From DATEEG01 sp035525055 (GTDB lineage: Bacteria > Actinomycetota > Acidimicrobiia > Spongiisociales > ZC4RG35): DNA of 29,637 bases. A program made the translations under genes and the position numbers. Shown one piece after another: positions 14,946-23,120 of the stretch. The stretch's first letter is position 1. Every line of letters starts with the position of its first letter. The DNA lies in NCBI GenBank assembly GCA_035525055.1, contig DATLEZ010000039.1, positions 1 through 29,637 on the forward strand. The letters are read 5' to 3'. The notes under the pieces were generated by a model, which did no database searches, was not told the origin of the DNA, and saw only the letters and a list, made by a program, of their open reading frames with translations.

Positions 14946-16967
14946 ATGAAAAGTCCGACGACGCAAGGCTCCTATCTGCGCGGGGGAGTGTGGTTCCTGC
15001 ACATCGGCCTCCCCTTGCTCGGGCTCTGGGTTCTCCTGGCTCGACCCGAAGTAGATGCCCACGTGCAGCACAACCCAACTCACTTCTGGCTGGTGGCCGG
15101 AGTGGCGGTGATCAACGCGGCGATCGCCACTCGAATTTCGGCCGAGGCTGCCCGTCGTGACGACGCCCGCCTCTTGCTCGTGGCGCTGGCGTTCCAGGTC
15201 AGCGCCGCGTTCATCGGATTGCACGCCCTCGCTACTCCCCAAGTGTTGCTGGACAGTGGCAATGTCGGCTTCACCCTGGCCAGCCCGGTCGGGCTGTTTT
15301 TGGCCTCGGCGGTCGCCGCGGCCTCGTCGCTCAACCTCGGCGAAAGGTCGGCGCGATGGATCGTCGGGCACCAGAGGGCGCTGCGCACCTCGGTTGTCGG
15401 AGCAGTGGTCCTCTGGGCATTCCTATCACTCAACCGCCTGCCACCACTCTCGGGTCTCGCTCCGGAAGAACTCGCCGGCACCTGGCTCGTTTGGCTGGCG
15501 GTCGTCACAGTCGTCTTCTTCGTCTGGAGCGCATACCGCTACTTCCAGCTTTACCGGCACCGGCCGTCGGCCGTGACCCTGGCGTTGATCACTGCTTTCG
15601 TGTTGCTGGCGGAGTCGATGGTGGCGGTGATCTTTTCCCGGGTGTGGCGCCTTTCATGGTGGGAATGGCACGTCCTGGCGTTGGTGGGATTCGGGTATTT
15701 GGGGTACGCCGCTTATCTGCAGTACCGCAAGGAAGGGCGCTCGGCTGGCCTGTTTGACGCCGTGGTGTTGGGAGAGACTGTGGCGCGAGTCCGGGACGAG
15801 TACCGCGATGCCTTGGAGCGAATGGTGGCGGCGATGTCTTCCTCGGAAACGTCGGATCGAAGGAACGCCGCAGAGCAGTTGGGCGAGGAACTCGGTCTGG
15901 GTGGCATTCAGGTCGACTTCTTGTTCCAGGCGGCTGAGGCGGTCGCAGCAGAGCGCCGTCACGGCGAGATGCTGGCGGCGCTGGTCGAAGTCGGGAGGCG
16001 GACCAAGGTCTCGGGCGAGGACCGGACTCTCGTCGAAGGAGCAGTAGAGACGATCGCTCGTGCCAGCGGATACGACATTCGCGTCTCATTGGTCCGACAC
16101 CATGAGTGGCAGCCGATTGCCGTCCGATCGACCGCCAACGACCCGTGGCCACCACCGGGTGTCGAGGAGGTGTCGGGTGTGGTGAGAGCACCGATCGAGA
16201 TAAAAGGTGAGGTGGCAGGAGTACTCGAGGCACGCGGGTCCGAGGAAATTCCACCTGCCGACCGTGCCCTTCTCGAATCCTTGGCTGGTCAGCTTTCCAT
16301 CGCTCTGGAGAACCAGCGCCTCTATCGAGAGCTTCGGGGGCTGTTCGGGCGCTACACGTCACCCGAGGTCGCCACTGCCCTTCTGAGCGGCGCCACGAGG
16401 CTCGACCTCGGCGGCTCAGTGGCAGAAGTAACGGTCCTTTTCGCCGACCTCAAGGGGTTCACTTCGTTCAGCGAACGGGTTGCCCACCCCGAGGCAGTCG
16501 TTGATCTACTCAACCGGTACCTCTCGGCCGCCGTTCCGGTGGTTCGCCAGGAAGGCGGGACGGTCGACAAGTTCGTCGGAGACGCCATGATGGCGCTCTT
16601 CAATACCCCGGTTCTGCAGGCCGACCACGCCTTGCGGGCGGCCCGGGCTGCCCTCGGTATGCAAGCTGCGGTGGCAGGCCTCAAAGAGGGCTTGTCGTTC
16701 CGGATCGGTATCAACACCGGGTCGGTTCTGGTTGGCAATATCGGTAGCGAGGATCTTCGCAACTACACGGCGATCGGCGATGCTGTCAACGTCGCTTCGC
16801 GGTTGGAGACCATGGCCGAGCCGGGGGAGATCGTGGTGGGCCAGACGACGGCAGCGCTGATCCGGCATGTAGCCATGCTGGAACCCCTTGGCGAAACAGA
16901 GGTGAAGGGCCGGTCCGAGCCGGTCCTCGCTTATCGACTCGTCGGGCTCAACGAGCCGGGTGCCTAG
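14946..16967 (+). CDS. Membrane-bound class III adenylate cyclase with GAF domain
   Basis: Predicted to make cAMP at the cytoplasmic membrane. The first 260 or so of 673 residues contain about seven or eight hydrophobic segments (a possible sensor). A GAF-like domain follows at about 340-450 (LVEVGRRTKVSGED to LAGQLSIALENQRLY), then a class III cyclase domain at about 490-640. Metal-binding Asp residues are in LFADLKGF and FVGDAMM. The Lys of VDKFVGD and Asp of TAIGDAVN match the adenine-specifying pair, and Asn and Arg of NVASRLE complete the active site, so adenylate rather than guanylate cyclase is predicted. Tail to tail with the hydrolase, the stop codons sharing CTAG (16964-16967). Confidence 0.92.
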   Translation: MKSPTTQGSYLRGGVWFLHIGLPLLGLWVLLARPEVDAHVQHNPTHFWLVAGVAVINAAIATRISAEAARRDDARLLLVALAFQVSAAFIGLHALATPQVLLDSGNVGFTLASPVGLFLASAVAAASSLNLGERSARWIVGHQRALRTSVVGAVVLWAFLSLNRLPPLSGLAPEELAGTWLVWLAVVTVVFFVWSAYRYFQLYRHRPSAVTLALITAFVLLAESMVAVIFSRVWRLSWWEWHVLALVGFGYLGYAAYLQYRKEGRSAGLFDAVVLGETVARVRDEYRDALERMVAAMSSSETSDRRNAAEQLGEELGLGGIQVDFLFQAAEAVAAERRHGEMLAALVEVGRRTKVSGEDRTLVEGAVETIARASGYDIRVSLVRHHEWQPIAVRSTANDPWPPPGVEEVSGVVRAPIEIKGEVAGVLEARGSEEIPPADRALLESLAGQLSIALENQRLYRELRGLFGRYTSPEVATALLSGATRLDLGGSVAEVTVLFADLKGFTSFSERVAHPEAVVDLLNRYLSAAVPVVRQEGGTVDKFVGDAMMALFNTPVLQADHALRAARAALGMQAAVAGLKEGLSFRIGINTGSVLVGNIGSEDLRNYTAIGDAVNVASRLETMAEPGEIVVGQTTAALIRHVAMLEPLGETEVKGRSEPVLAYRLVGLNEPGA

Positions 16968-18032
16968 GTCGGGACTTTCTCGGAGGCCGCCAAGAATCCA
17001 AAGAAGACTTCTTTCCAGCGATCGGCAGCATCGAAGTGCGGGCCATGCCCGGAGCCCTCGAAGATCTCAATCCGGGTCGAGCCTCCGTTGGCTGCGTACT
17101 TTTCGATGACGTCCCTTATTTGAGAGACCATCTTCTGGGAGGGAAGATCTCGGGTCCCGGACAGCCCGGGATCACTCCCATCTGACCGAGGGTGCCCATG
17201 TCCCGGGCGGATCCGTCGGCTATGACGATGTCGGCCGAACCGTGGGTCCACAACACCGGCGGTTTCGGGTTGATGTCGACGATTCCCGACCAGTTGGTGT
17301 ACTTCCCGGTGAGAGCGTTGATGGTGCCTCGCACACCCGGGGCCATGCCCGGCCAGTTCTCGGAAGCGGTGAAGTCGCCGGGGTAGCCGTCGTCCCCGGT
17401 GGCCGACTTGAGGATCTCGGTCAACAGGATCTCCTCACGTTCGGGCGGTTCCCGATGAGCGGCGCTCCAGTACGAACTGTTCATCACATTCCGGGGAGAG
17501 AGCGGCGAGTCGCTGCTCCGGTCGCCATCGGCAAGGCGTTGGGCGAACTCGGGGTTGCCCGTCCCGCCTCCCGATCCGGCGTAGTCGGGACAACAAGGGG
17601 TCCCATCATCCTTGACCCCGCCGAACCCGTAGGGAGAAACCGGGTCGATGAACGTCAACGACGAAACGAGTGAGGGTCGGTCGATTGCGTATGACGCGAT
17701 GGCGGCTCCGCCGGTCGACCATCCGACGAGGTGCACCGGCCGGTCTATGCCGAGGGCCTTGACCAGCGAATAGGCGTCGTCCGCCCAGTCGCGCAGTCCT
17801 CTGGTGGAGTCGATCGACTTGCGTTCGGTATCACCGAAACCGCGCATGTCCGGAGCGATGAACCGGTACCGTCGGGAGCACCAGACATGATGTGCTCGAA
17901 GAACCGGGCGGTTGCCAGGTTGCCGTGAATCATCACTATCGGGATGCCGTCCGCCGGCCCGCTCTCGAGGAACGCAACCTGAAGCCGATCAGTGTCCACC
18001 GAACGGCAGTTGACACCCGGTAAGTACGACAT
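16964..18032 (-). pseudogene. Alpha/beta hydrolase broken by two single-base frameshifts
   Basis: Three frames join into one alpha/beta hydrolase. ATG 18032, with AAGGAA just upstream, opens MSYLPGVNCRSVDTDRLQV and the oxyanion-hole segment VMIHGNLATARFFEHIM. The frame changes near 17867-17873 to give RFIAPDMRGFGDTE and the nucleophile motif GWSTGGA. It changes again near 17135-17143 to give the C terminus with catalytic His in GSGHGPHF. The probable acid Asp lies in HGSADIV. In both places restoring one C (GAC-C-GG and CCC-C-AG on the gene strand) repairs the frame. All catalytic residues are otherwise present, so decay is recent or the indels are sequence errors. The substrate is unknown. 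Confidence 0.8.
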
Positions 18033-18160
18033 GTTTCCTTTCAGATCGACTGCGATCGACGGTAGCGCTGTATCCGCCAGTCGGGTCACCCGAACCCCGC
18101 TTCGATCGACGATGAAACAAAGGCTCCTTCTCGGGACACGCGGATCGGTATCGTGGCCGA

Positions 18161-18673
18161 ATGCCTCGGTCCGTCATTGACGACGCGTTCGGCCACCACG
18201 TGTGGGCCGCCGTGCGGTTGATTGATGCGTGCCTGTCCCTCAGCCCGGATCAGTTGGAAACAGTGGTCCCTGGGACTTATGGCTCGATCCTCGACACGCA
18301 ACGGCACGTTGTTGGGTCGGACTCCTGGTACCTGTTCACACTCAATGGTGACCGCAGTTTTCTCATCGACGAGGATCATGCGGATCTCTCTGAACTCCGT
18401 TCCGCGATGGAGCGCAACGGTCCTGGTTGGTCGCGGTTGCTGGCGCAGGGCCTCGATCCAGAGGCCGTTCTGGTCGAAAAAGACGATGACGACGGCTACC
18501 AGAAGCATGCTCCGATCGGTATTCGGCTCGCCCAGGCGATCCACCACGGAACCGACCATCGAAGCCAGATTTGCACCGCCCTCACGAACCTCGGTTTGCA
18601 GCCGCCTGCCATCGATGCGTGGGACTTCGGACTAGACGATGGCCGCGTGGCCGAAGTCTCGCCCCCGACGTGA
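18161..18673 (+). CDS. DinB-like metal-dependent protein
   Basis: A 170-residue four-helix-bundle protein of the DinB/YfiT superfamily, whose members bind a divalent metal through three His and often act as thiol-dependent transferases. The pattern is seen in FGHHVWAAVRLIDACLSL (residues 10-27), LDTQRHVVGSDSWYLF (about 44-59) and AIHHGTDHRSQICTALTNLG (near 127-146). No specific substrate can be assigned. It starts 128 nt from the divergently oriented hydrolase start. Confidence 0.82.
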   Translation: MPRSVIDDAFGHHVWAAVRLIDACLSLSPDQLETVVPGTYGSILDTQRHVVGSDSWYLFTLNGDRSFLIDEDHADLSELRSAMERNGPGWSRLLAQGLDPEAVLVEKDDDDGYQKHAPIGIRLAQAIHHGTDHRSQICTALTNLGLQPPAIDAWDFGLDDGRVAEVSPPT

Positions 18674-18730
18674 GCCAGGGCCGGAGTGCAAACGCGACGA
18701 GCGCGTGTGAGTTGGCTTCAGGGGCAATGG

Positions 18731-18832
18731 TTAGAGCGGGAATGTGAACCGTTGGGACTTGGGGTAGTGACCGCCCGCCCCTAGCAAACGCTCCTGGAGT
18801 GAGTTCTCGAAGCCGTGGGATAGGTTTGCCAT
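18731..18832 (-). CDS. Possible small protein downstream of the ChrB-like gene
   Basis: ATG 18832 lies 4 nt after the stop of the ChrB-C-like gene and opens 33 residues, MANLSHGFENSLQERLLGAG and on to TFPL. It has no recognised domain. The position suggests it could be the last member of the MFS/ChrB unit, or just a chance frame. The remaining gap to the DinB gene (18674-18730) shows nothing else. Confidence 0.3.
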   Translation of the reverse strand: MANLSHGFENSLQERLLGAGGHYPKSQRFTFPL

Positions 18833-18836
18833 CGGA

Positions 18837-19271
18837 TCACCGATTGGCCTCGAGGCGGCACCAGGCGTAGAGGGCGTCGTATACGAACATTCCTTTGTCG
18901 AGCAGGCGGTGGTCGTCGGCTTCAACCTCGAGACCTCCAATCCCGACGGCGAGCAGTCCCGGCCCGAGCGGGTCGGTATCGAGGTCTTCTGAGATGTCGG
19001 CGGCGTGAACTATCCGAGCGAGCCTTGCCAGGGCCGGCTCCGCACCCAGCCCGAACTCGTCGATGAGGACCTCGAAAGTGCACTTCGGTCCCCGGTGGGT
19101 GAACTGGGCGCCGGGGGAGTCAAACGAGTGGCCATCAAGGTCGGCCGCGGTTGCAAGAACCTGGTCTGCGGCCGCGAAAACGATCTCGGCTGCGGGATCG
19201 ATGAACCGACGGATCAGCCACGGACAAGCAATCCGGTCGGTCTTGGGGCGGGCACGCGTAACCCACTTCAT
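18837..19271 (-). CDS. Chromate-resistance ChrB C-terminal-domain protein, copy 1
   Basis: 144 residues matching the C-terminal (Chrome_Resist) half of ChrB: MKWVTRARPKTDRIACPWLIRRFIDP, FTHRGPKCTFEVLIDEFGL, LARIVHAADISEDLD and YDALYAWC. ATG 19271 is chosen over an upstream in-frame ATG because homology begins at KWVTRARPK and it overlaps the MFS stop by 4 nt (ATGA on the minus strand). No N-terminal ChrB half is attached. In characterised ChrB proteins the full-length form regulates or supports chromate efflux; what a free-standing domain does is not established. It is coupled to an MFS transporter rather than to ChrA. Confidence 0.87.
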   Translation of the reverse strand: MKWVTRARPKTDRIACPWLIRRFIDPAAEIVFAAADQVLATAADLDGHSFDSPGAQFTHRGPKCTFEVLIDEFGLGAEPALARLARIVHAADISEDLDTDPLGPGLLAVGIGGLEVEADDHRLLDKGMFVYDALYAWCRLEANR

Positions 19272-20446
19272 TCGGTGGTCTCCTTCCGGCTCGACAGGGG
19301 GATGGTCCGAAACCAGCCCCACAGGGTGAGGTCGTAGAGGCTCTTGAGGGCGCCGGCGATGATGAATGGGGCTCCGGCGGCGATAGTGACGGCGGCTCCT
19401 GCGAACAGAGGTCCAATGGGCCGGACGATGTATCGAGCAGTGTTGGTGTAGGCGATGGCGGCGGTTCTCTCTTCAGGCTCGACCAGGGTCATCACATATG
19501 CCTGACGGGTGGGAACGTCCATTTGTGACAGAGCTGACCTGGCCAACAGGAATCCGGCGGCGACCGGGAGATTGGGCGCAAAGGCGACCGCCGCCAGCAG
19601 CAAGTTGGACGGGAGGTGGGTGAAGACCATGGTGTTGAGCAGTCCCCATCGACGGGCTATCAGCGGCGCAGCCAGGAATGAAAGGGTCTGGATTGCTCCA
19701 ATCGCGGCGAGGAGTCCTCCGACGCTGGCGGTGGTGGCATGGAACCGGTCGATCAGCCAGAAGGCGATGAAGGTTTGGACCACAAACCCTCCGGCGAACG
19801 CGTCTATCGCGAACAAGCCTGCAAGGCGGGTGACCGCCGGTCGTGACGGGCCTAGTGGCGCGGGTTTGCGCCCTTTGGTTGTCACCTCGACCAGCGGGCT
19901 CAATCGCCGGGCAATCACGATCCCCGTGGCGGCGATCGGTACCAGGAGCAGGAACCACGCCCGATCTGAGGGGGCCCCGTCCCACACCCGCCTTGTGACC
20001 TCTGGAAGGGCCGCTGCGAGCGCCCCCAACGATCCGGCGGCGGCAGCAATGGCGTTGTACCAGCCAAATCCGGCGGCCAGCGAGTCGGCTCTTAGGCGAC
20101 CGGACAGCATCGACAGCTCCAGGGTTGTGAAAGGCCCGGACTCGATCACCTCGGCGGAGAGGGCGCCGGTCAGTGTCACCGCCACGAGTACCCAAAGCGG
20201 GGCGGTGCTGGCAAAGACCAGACCTACCACGCCAAGTAACAGATACATCAACTGGTAGGACCGCCGACGCCCGAAGCTATCCGCCCAGCGGCCGATGACC
20301 GTTTGGGCAATGACAGTGCCCGCCACCAACGATCCCAAGACCACGCCCACAGAGATTGACGAGAGTCCACGCTGGGCGAGCGTTGAAGCTAGGAGCACTG
20401 ACCCGAGCCCATAGCTGAAGGCCCGCACTGCCTGCGCGGCCAGCAA
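19268..20446 (-). CDS. MFS transporter coupled to the ChrB-like gene
   Basis: A membrane permease of about 392 residues with 11-12 hydrophobic segments and the MFS loop motif GRWADSFGRRRSY between TM2 and TM3; DVPTRQAYVMTLVEPEERTAA is typical of the drug/metal efflux-like group. TTG 20446 is the first standard start, but the frame is open for nine further codons, to CTG 20473 (SIEPDVRFLLAAQAVRAF), which looks like the natural family N terminus. The true start is therefore uncertain. The 3' overlap with chrB-C suggests a joint role, perhaps oxyanion efflux, inferred from context only. Confidence 0.88.
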   Translation of the reverse strand: MLAAQAVRAFSYGLGSVLLASTLAQRGLSSISVGVVLGSLVAGTVIAQTVIGRWADSFGRRRSYQLMYLLLGVVGLVFASTAPLWVLVAVTLTGALSAEVIESGPFTTLELSMLSGRLRADSLAAGFGWYNAIAAAAGSLGALAAALPEVTRRVWDGAPSDRAWFLLLVPIAATGIVIARRLSPLVEVTTKGRKPAPLGPSRPAVTRLAGLFAIDAFAGGFVVQTFIAFWLIDRFHATTASVGGLLAAIGAIQTLSFLAAPLIARRWGLLNTMVFTHLPSNLLLAAVAFAPNLPVAAGFLLARSALSQMDVPTRQAYVMTLVEPEERTAAIAYTNTARYIVRPIGPLFAGAAVTIAAGAPFIIAGALKSLYDLTLWGWFRTIPLSSRKETTE

Positions 20447-20510
20447 GAACCGAACGTCGGGCTCGATCGACAGAGTTCAACCGACCCTGTCCAGGGCTTT
20501 GCTCATTCGC

Positions 20511-20563
20511 AACCGTGGTTTCATTAACATGGCGGGGACAAGGTAGTTGGTGTAACCGTGGTT
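20511..20563. promoter_or_regulatory. Paired dyad AACCGTGGTT, candidate operator of the divergent ChrB/MFS locus
   Basis: The decamer AACC-GT-GGTT occurs at 20511-20520 and again at 20554-20563, 43 bp apart (close to four helical turns). Its arms AACC/GGTT are inverted. Both copies lie in the divergent region between the MFS gene and the ChrB-N gene; the second covers the GTG start of ChrB-N. Since ChrB can act as a transcriptional regulator, these are candidate autoregulatory sites. This is inference from position and symmetry. Confidence 0.4.
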
Positions 20564-21037
20564 GCAAAAACGAATTGGGTGTTCCTGGTGTATCAGCTTC
20601 CCCGCGTGCCCTCCACTCCGCGGATTTCGGTCTGGCGCAAGCTGAAGCGTCTTGGCGTTGCCCAGTTGGGCGACGGCCTCGTCGCGCTGCCATACGACGC
20701 ATCGACCAAAGAGCAGCTTGAGTGGATTGCCAACGACATCACCGAAGCCGGGGGTGACGCCAGTATCTGGATCACCACCCCCACGGTGAGACGATTCGGG
20801 GAGAACCTTGCCCGGGTCCTCATGGCTGAAAGGGCGGAAGAGTATCGGGTGATTTCGGAGGAGGTCGCCGGGAGTCTGGCGTTCGGAACCGGGGAACGCA
20901 CCCGGGTGCTGCGCCGCCGTCGGGCCGAGTACCGGCGGATCGACCGCCGCGACTACTACCCACCTGACGAGAAGGAAATGGCGCGAAACGCCCTGGACCG
21001 TCTCGCCGCCAGTTTGGAACCGGAGACAACACCTTGA
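20558..21037 (+). CDS. chrB: ChrB N-terminal-domain protein
   Basis: 159 residues matching the N-terminal half of chromate-resistance regulator ChrB: NWVFLVYQLPRVPSTPRISV, WRKLKRLGVAQLGDGLVALP and the basic stretch RVLRRRRAEYRRIDRRDY. In usual ChrB this domain is fused to the Chrome_Resist domain; here it ends by TGA, overlapping the TTG start of a separate C-domain gene (21034-21037). The start is GTG 20558. It is divergent from the MFS/ChrB-C unit. The DNA-binding role is inferred from full-length ChrB. Confidence 0.85.
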   Translation: MVAKTNWVFLVYQLPRVPSTPRISVWRKLKRLGVAQLGDGLVALPYDASTKEQLEWIANDITEAGGDASIWITTPTVRRFGENLARVLMAERAEEYRVISEEVAGSLAFGTGERTRVLRRRRAEYRRIDRRDYYPPDEKEMARNALDRLAASLEPETTP

Positions 21038-21450
21038 GGTGGGCTACCCGCGCTGGCGTCCATGTCGACCGGGCTGCTTCTGCCTGGCTGATCCGTCGCT
21101 TCGTCGACCCGGAAGCGGAGTTCATTTTCGTTGACGACCCTGACGATGTTCCCGAGGACGCGACGCCATTCGACATGATCGGGGTTGACCTCACGCATCA
21201 CGGTGACAGGGTTACGTTTGAGACGATTCTCGACCGTCACGGTCTCGATGACAAGATCCTTCACCAACTCGGGCGGATCATCCATGAAGCCGACATCGCC
21301 GACGATCTCTATGACGCCCCCGAAGCCCCGGGCCTCGACGCCCTCATCCGTGGCCTCTCGTTAACCGAGGAGGACGAAGACATAATCACCCTCACCCATC
21401 GGCTCTTCGATGGGCTCTACGCACTGCTCCACCGCCGCCACTCTGCCTAG
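21034..21450 (+). CDS. Chromate-resistance ChrB C-terminal-domain protein, copy 2
   Basis: 138 residues of the Chrome_Resist type: MRWATRAGVHVDRAASAWLI, RRFVDPEAEFIFV, DLTHHGDRVTFETILDRHGL, LGRIIHEADIADDLYDAPEAPGLDAL and LFDGLYALLHRRH. It starts at TTG 21034, overlapping the stop of the ChrB-N gene, so the two halves of one classical ChrB are made as two coupled polypeptides. Compared with copy 1, the CPWLIRRF Cys is replaced (SAWLIRRF) and the Arg-Gly-Pro segment reads HHGDR, so the two copies have diverged. Confidence 0.86.
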   Translation: MRWATRAGVHVDRAASAWLIRRFVDPEAEFIFVDDPDDVPEDATPFDMIGVDLTHHGDRVTFETILDRHGLDDKILHQLGRIIHEADIADDLYDAPEAPGLDALIRGLSLTEEDEDIITLTHRLFDGLYALLHRRHSA

Positions 21451-21544
21451 TCGAATCGGTGTTGTTCCCGGTGCCCGAACATGCGCGCAGGGGCTGCCCG
21501 AACGGCTACAACCCCGTTGCCCGACACTCCCTCGCCAGTCATCT

Positions 21545-22105
21545 TCACAGTTGTGCTGGTCGGAACCGCACGTTTACGGCCGAGGTCGGCTCGCTTGCGC
21601 CGACCCGGTGGAGGCGGATCGGCGTACTGCCCGGGTTGTCGTACAGCCGGATGCCCTCTCCGAGGAGGATCGGTGCAATGTGTAGGTCGATTTCGTCGAT
21701 CAGTCCCAGTTCGAGCATTTGCCGGCCGATGGTCGGCGAGAGCACTTCGAGGTTCTTCCCGCCAGCCGCCGCCAGCCCGATCCGGACGCCTTGGCCCGGC
21801 TGCAATTCAAGAACGTGACTCCGTCGGCCGGCGTCGCGTCCTCCGGGGTGGTGGGTGAGCACAAAGACTTGTCCTTCCCAGCCACCGCCGTACAGGTTGC
21901 TGGCGTCAGGGAAGGCGTCCCAACCGTCTCGACCCCCCAGCACGGCGCCCGTCGTCCTGACGTACTCCTCGATCAGACCTGGACGGGAAATGACACCGGA
22001 CATCCAGTCCATCTCGTGGTTCGGCCCAGCCACGCACCCGTCCAGCGACATCGTGAAATGCCAGAGCACCTTTCCGCCCGCGATCTGCGGTTCGGTGTCG
22101 CTCAT
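21545..22105 (-). CDS. Dihydrofolate reductase/RibD C-domain family protein, copy 1
   Basis: 186 residues of the DHFR-like RibD_C fold. Seen are KVLWHFTMSLDGCVAGPNHEMDWM near the N terminus (the NADPH/substrate strand and helix), TTGAVLGGRDGWDAFPD, GGKNLEVLSPTIGRQMLELG and IDEIDLHIAPILLGEGIRLYD. ATG 22105 overlaps the TGA of the upstream VOC fusion gene (ATGA on the minus strand). Members reduce pteridine- or flavin-related compounds with NADPH; the substrate is not predictable. A much longer open frame continues upstream but is Arg-rich and antisense-like, so it was trimmed. Confidence 0.9.
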   Translation of the reverse strand: MSDTEPQIAGGKVLWHFTMSLDGCVAGPNHEMDWMSGVISRPGLIEEYVRTTGAVLGGRDGWDAFPDASNLYGGGWEGQVFVLTHHPGGRDAGRRSHVLELQPGQGVRIGLAAAGGKNLEVLSPTIGRQMLELGLIDEIDLHIAPILLGEGIRLYDNPGSTPIRLHRVGASEPTSAVNVRFRPAQL

Positions 22106-22770
22106 TCGATGCCTGCGTCGTGAGGCGGCTCGGGGGATCCGTCGGGCCAGGCGGTGACGCAGACGCGGTTCCCTGCCCGATCGGCGAGCGTCCGGTGCTC
22201 CTTGCTCTCCCAGACGACGCGACCGCCCGCGGCGAGCGCCGCCGCGAGCCTCGCTTCGAAGTGCTCGCGGGAGACTGATACGTCGATGTGCATCGCATGC
22301 CGCAACGACTTGGCCTCGTCGAGCGGCTGCATCCAGACCGTCGATCCGTGACCGAGGGGGTCGACGGCATTGTCTTCGGCCATCGGCGCATAGCCAAGCA
22401 CGGCGCGCCAAAAGCCGACGTCCACCGCGTCCGGCTTCGAAGCGATTGCGAGCTGTACCTCCTGGACCGATGCGCGGTCTGCGGCCGCGCCCTGCGCCAA
22501 TGCGACCTCCGAGACGGCCCGCGCCCGGTCTACATGCTGAGATTCGAGCCCCCATAAGTCGCGGGTCAACCGCACCGTGAGGGAGGCATCGACGATCGTC
22601 AGCAACGCCCCTGATCCCTCGAAGCCGTCGACCTCCGCAACGGCCGCGGCCAGCCGCGCCGCCTCGCCGATGGATCCGACCTTGAAGACGGCCGTCGCGC
22701 CACCGTGCAGCACAACCCAGTCGTCGACACCTTCGGCGACGAGGAATCCCTGCCAGCCTTCTTGGCTCAC
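22102..22770 (-). CDS. Pterin-4a-carbinolamine dehydratase-like and VOC (glyoxalase-like) fusion
   Basis: About 222 residues in two parts. Residues about 1-90 (WQGFLVAEGVDDWVVLHGGA, AAAVAEVDGFEG, LLTIVDASLTVRLTRDLWGL) resemble the pterin-4a-carbinolamine dehydratase fold. Residues about 105-220 (VQLAIASKPDAVDVGFWRAVLGY, MHIDVSVSREHFEARLAAALAAGG, LADRAGNRVCVTAWPDG) form a VOC module. GTG 22770 is chosen because AGGAGGT lies 5 nt upstream (22776-22782). The stop overlaps the DHFR-like gene, so both proteins may act on a pterin-like compound. Catalysis by the first domain is not certain. Confidence 0.85.
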   Translation of the reverse strand: MSQEGWQGFLVAEGVDDWVVLHGGATAVFKVGSIGEAARLAAAVAEVDGFEGSGALLTIVDASLTVRLTRDLWGLESQHVDRARAVSEVALAQGAAADRASVQEVQLAIASKPDAVDVGFWRAVLGYAPMAEDNAVDPLGHGSTVWMQPLDEAKSLRHAMHIDVSVSREHFEARLAAALAAGGRVVWESKEHRTLADRAGNRVCVTAWPDGSPEPPHDAGIE

Positions 22771-22879
22771 ACCCGACCTCCTGCGCACACGTTATCTGAA
22801 CCCCGTGCGCCGACTGTGCCGTGTCTAGCGGAAGGCTCAAAGCCCAGGTTCAAGACCTCGTGCTTGACGGTCGCAATAG

Positions 22880-22934
22880 TGCGGGCGGTGGGACTCGAAC
22901 CCACATTGGGCGAACCCACCAGATCCTAAGTCAG
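22880..22934 (-). other. 3' fragment of tRNA-Leu(UAG), likely attachment-site remnant
   Basis: On the minus strand this reads as the 3' half of a class II tRNA. There is an anticodon loop CTTAGGA (22924-22930, anticodon TAG), 3' anticodon strand TCTGG, variable arm TGGG-TTCG-CCCA, a perfect T-arm GTGGG-TTCGAGT-CCCAC (22888-22904), acceptor strand CGCCCGC (22881-22887) and discriminator A. The 5' acceptor strand, D-arm and a matching 5' anticodon strand are absent; upstream sequence reads ACTGA instead of the expected CCAGA. This is the pattern left by integration into a tRNA 3' end, placing the inserted element at coordinates above 22930 and the intact tRNA further right. Confidence 0.75.
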
Positions 22935-23048
22935 TTCAGAGGGGTGTCGGGTCGTGTCGTCAGATGACGAAAAGTGCCTACTAGCAAGGGATTCGAGGGT
23001 TGCTGGTATCGGCTCGATACGTCTGGTAGCGACGAATATCAGGGTGAG

Positions 23049-23068
23049 TGTGGTCAGGATGTGGTCAG
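23049..23068. repeat. Direct repeat TGTGGTCAG with 11-bp period
   Basis: TGTGGTCAG occurs at 23049-23057 and 23060-23068, one helical turn apart, about 130 bp from the tRNA-Leu fragment, in a stretch (22935-23120) without a gene. Paired direct repeats close to an att core resemble integrase arm-type binding sites, but no integrase gene is visible in the window, so the role is speculative. Confidence 0.35.
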
Positions 23069-23120
23069 CCCACCAGCAGCCCATCACGGTGGTGCTGACG
23101 ATCCCGCCGTGTCTGCTGGG

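Noticed and set aside
21545..22840. A 431-codon minus-strand open frame as one protein
   Set aside because: Only the C-terminal 186 residues (from ATG 22105) match the DHFR-like family; the upstream part is Arg/Gly-rich and is antiparallel-frame noise over the VOC fusion gene.
22880..22934. Intact tRNA-Leu gene
   Set aside because: No 5' acceptor strand or D-arm can be found on the 5' side and the anticodon stem is mismatched, so only a 3' fragment is supported.
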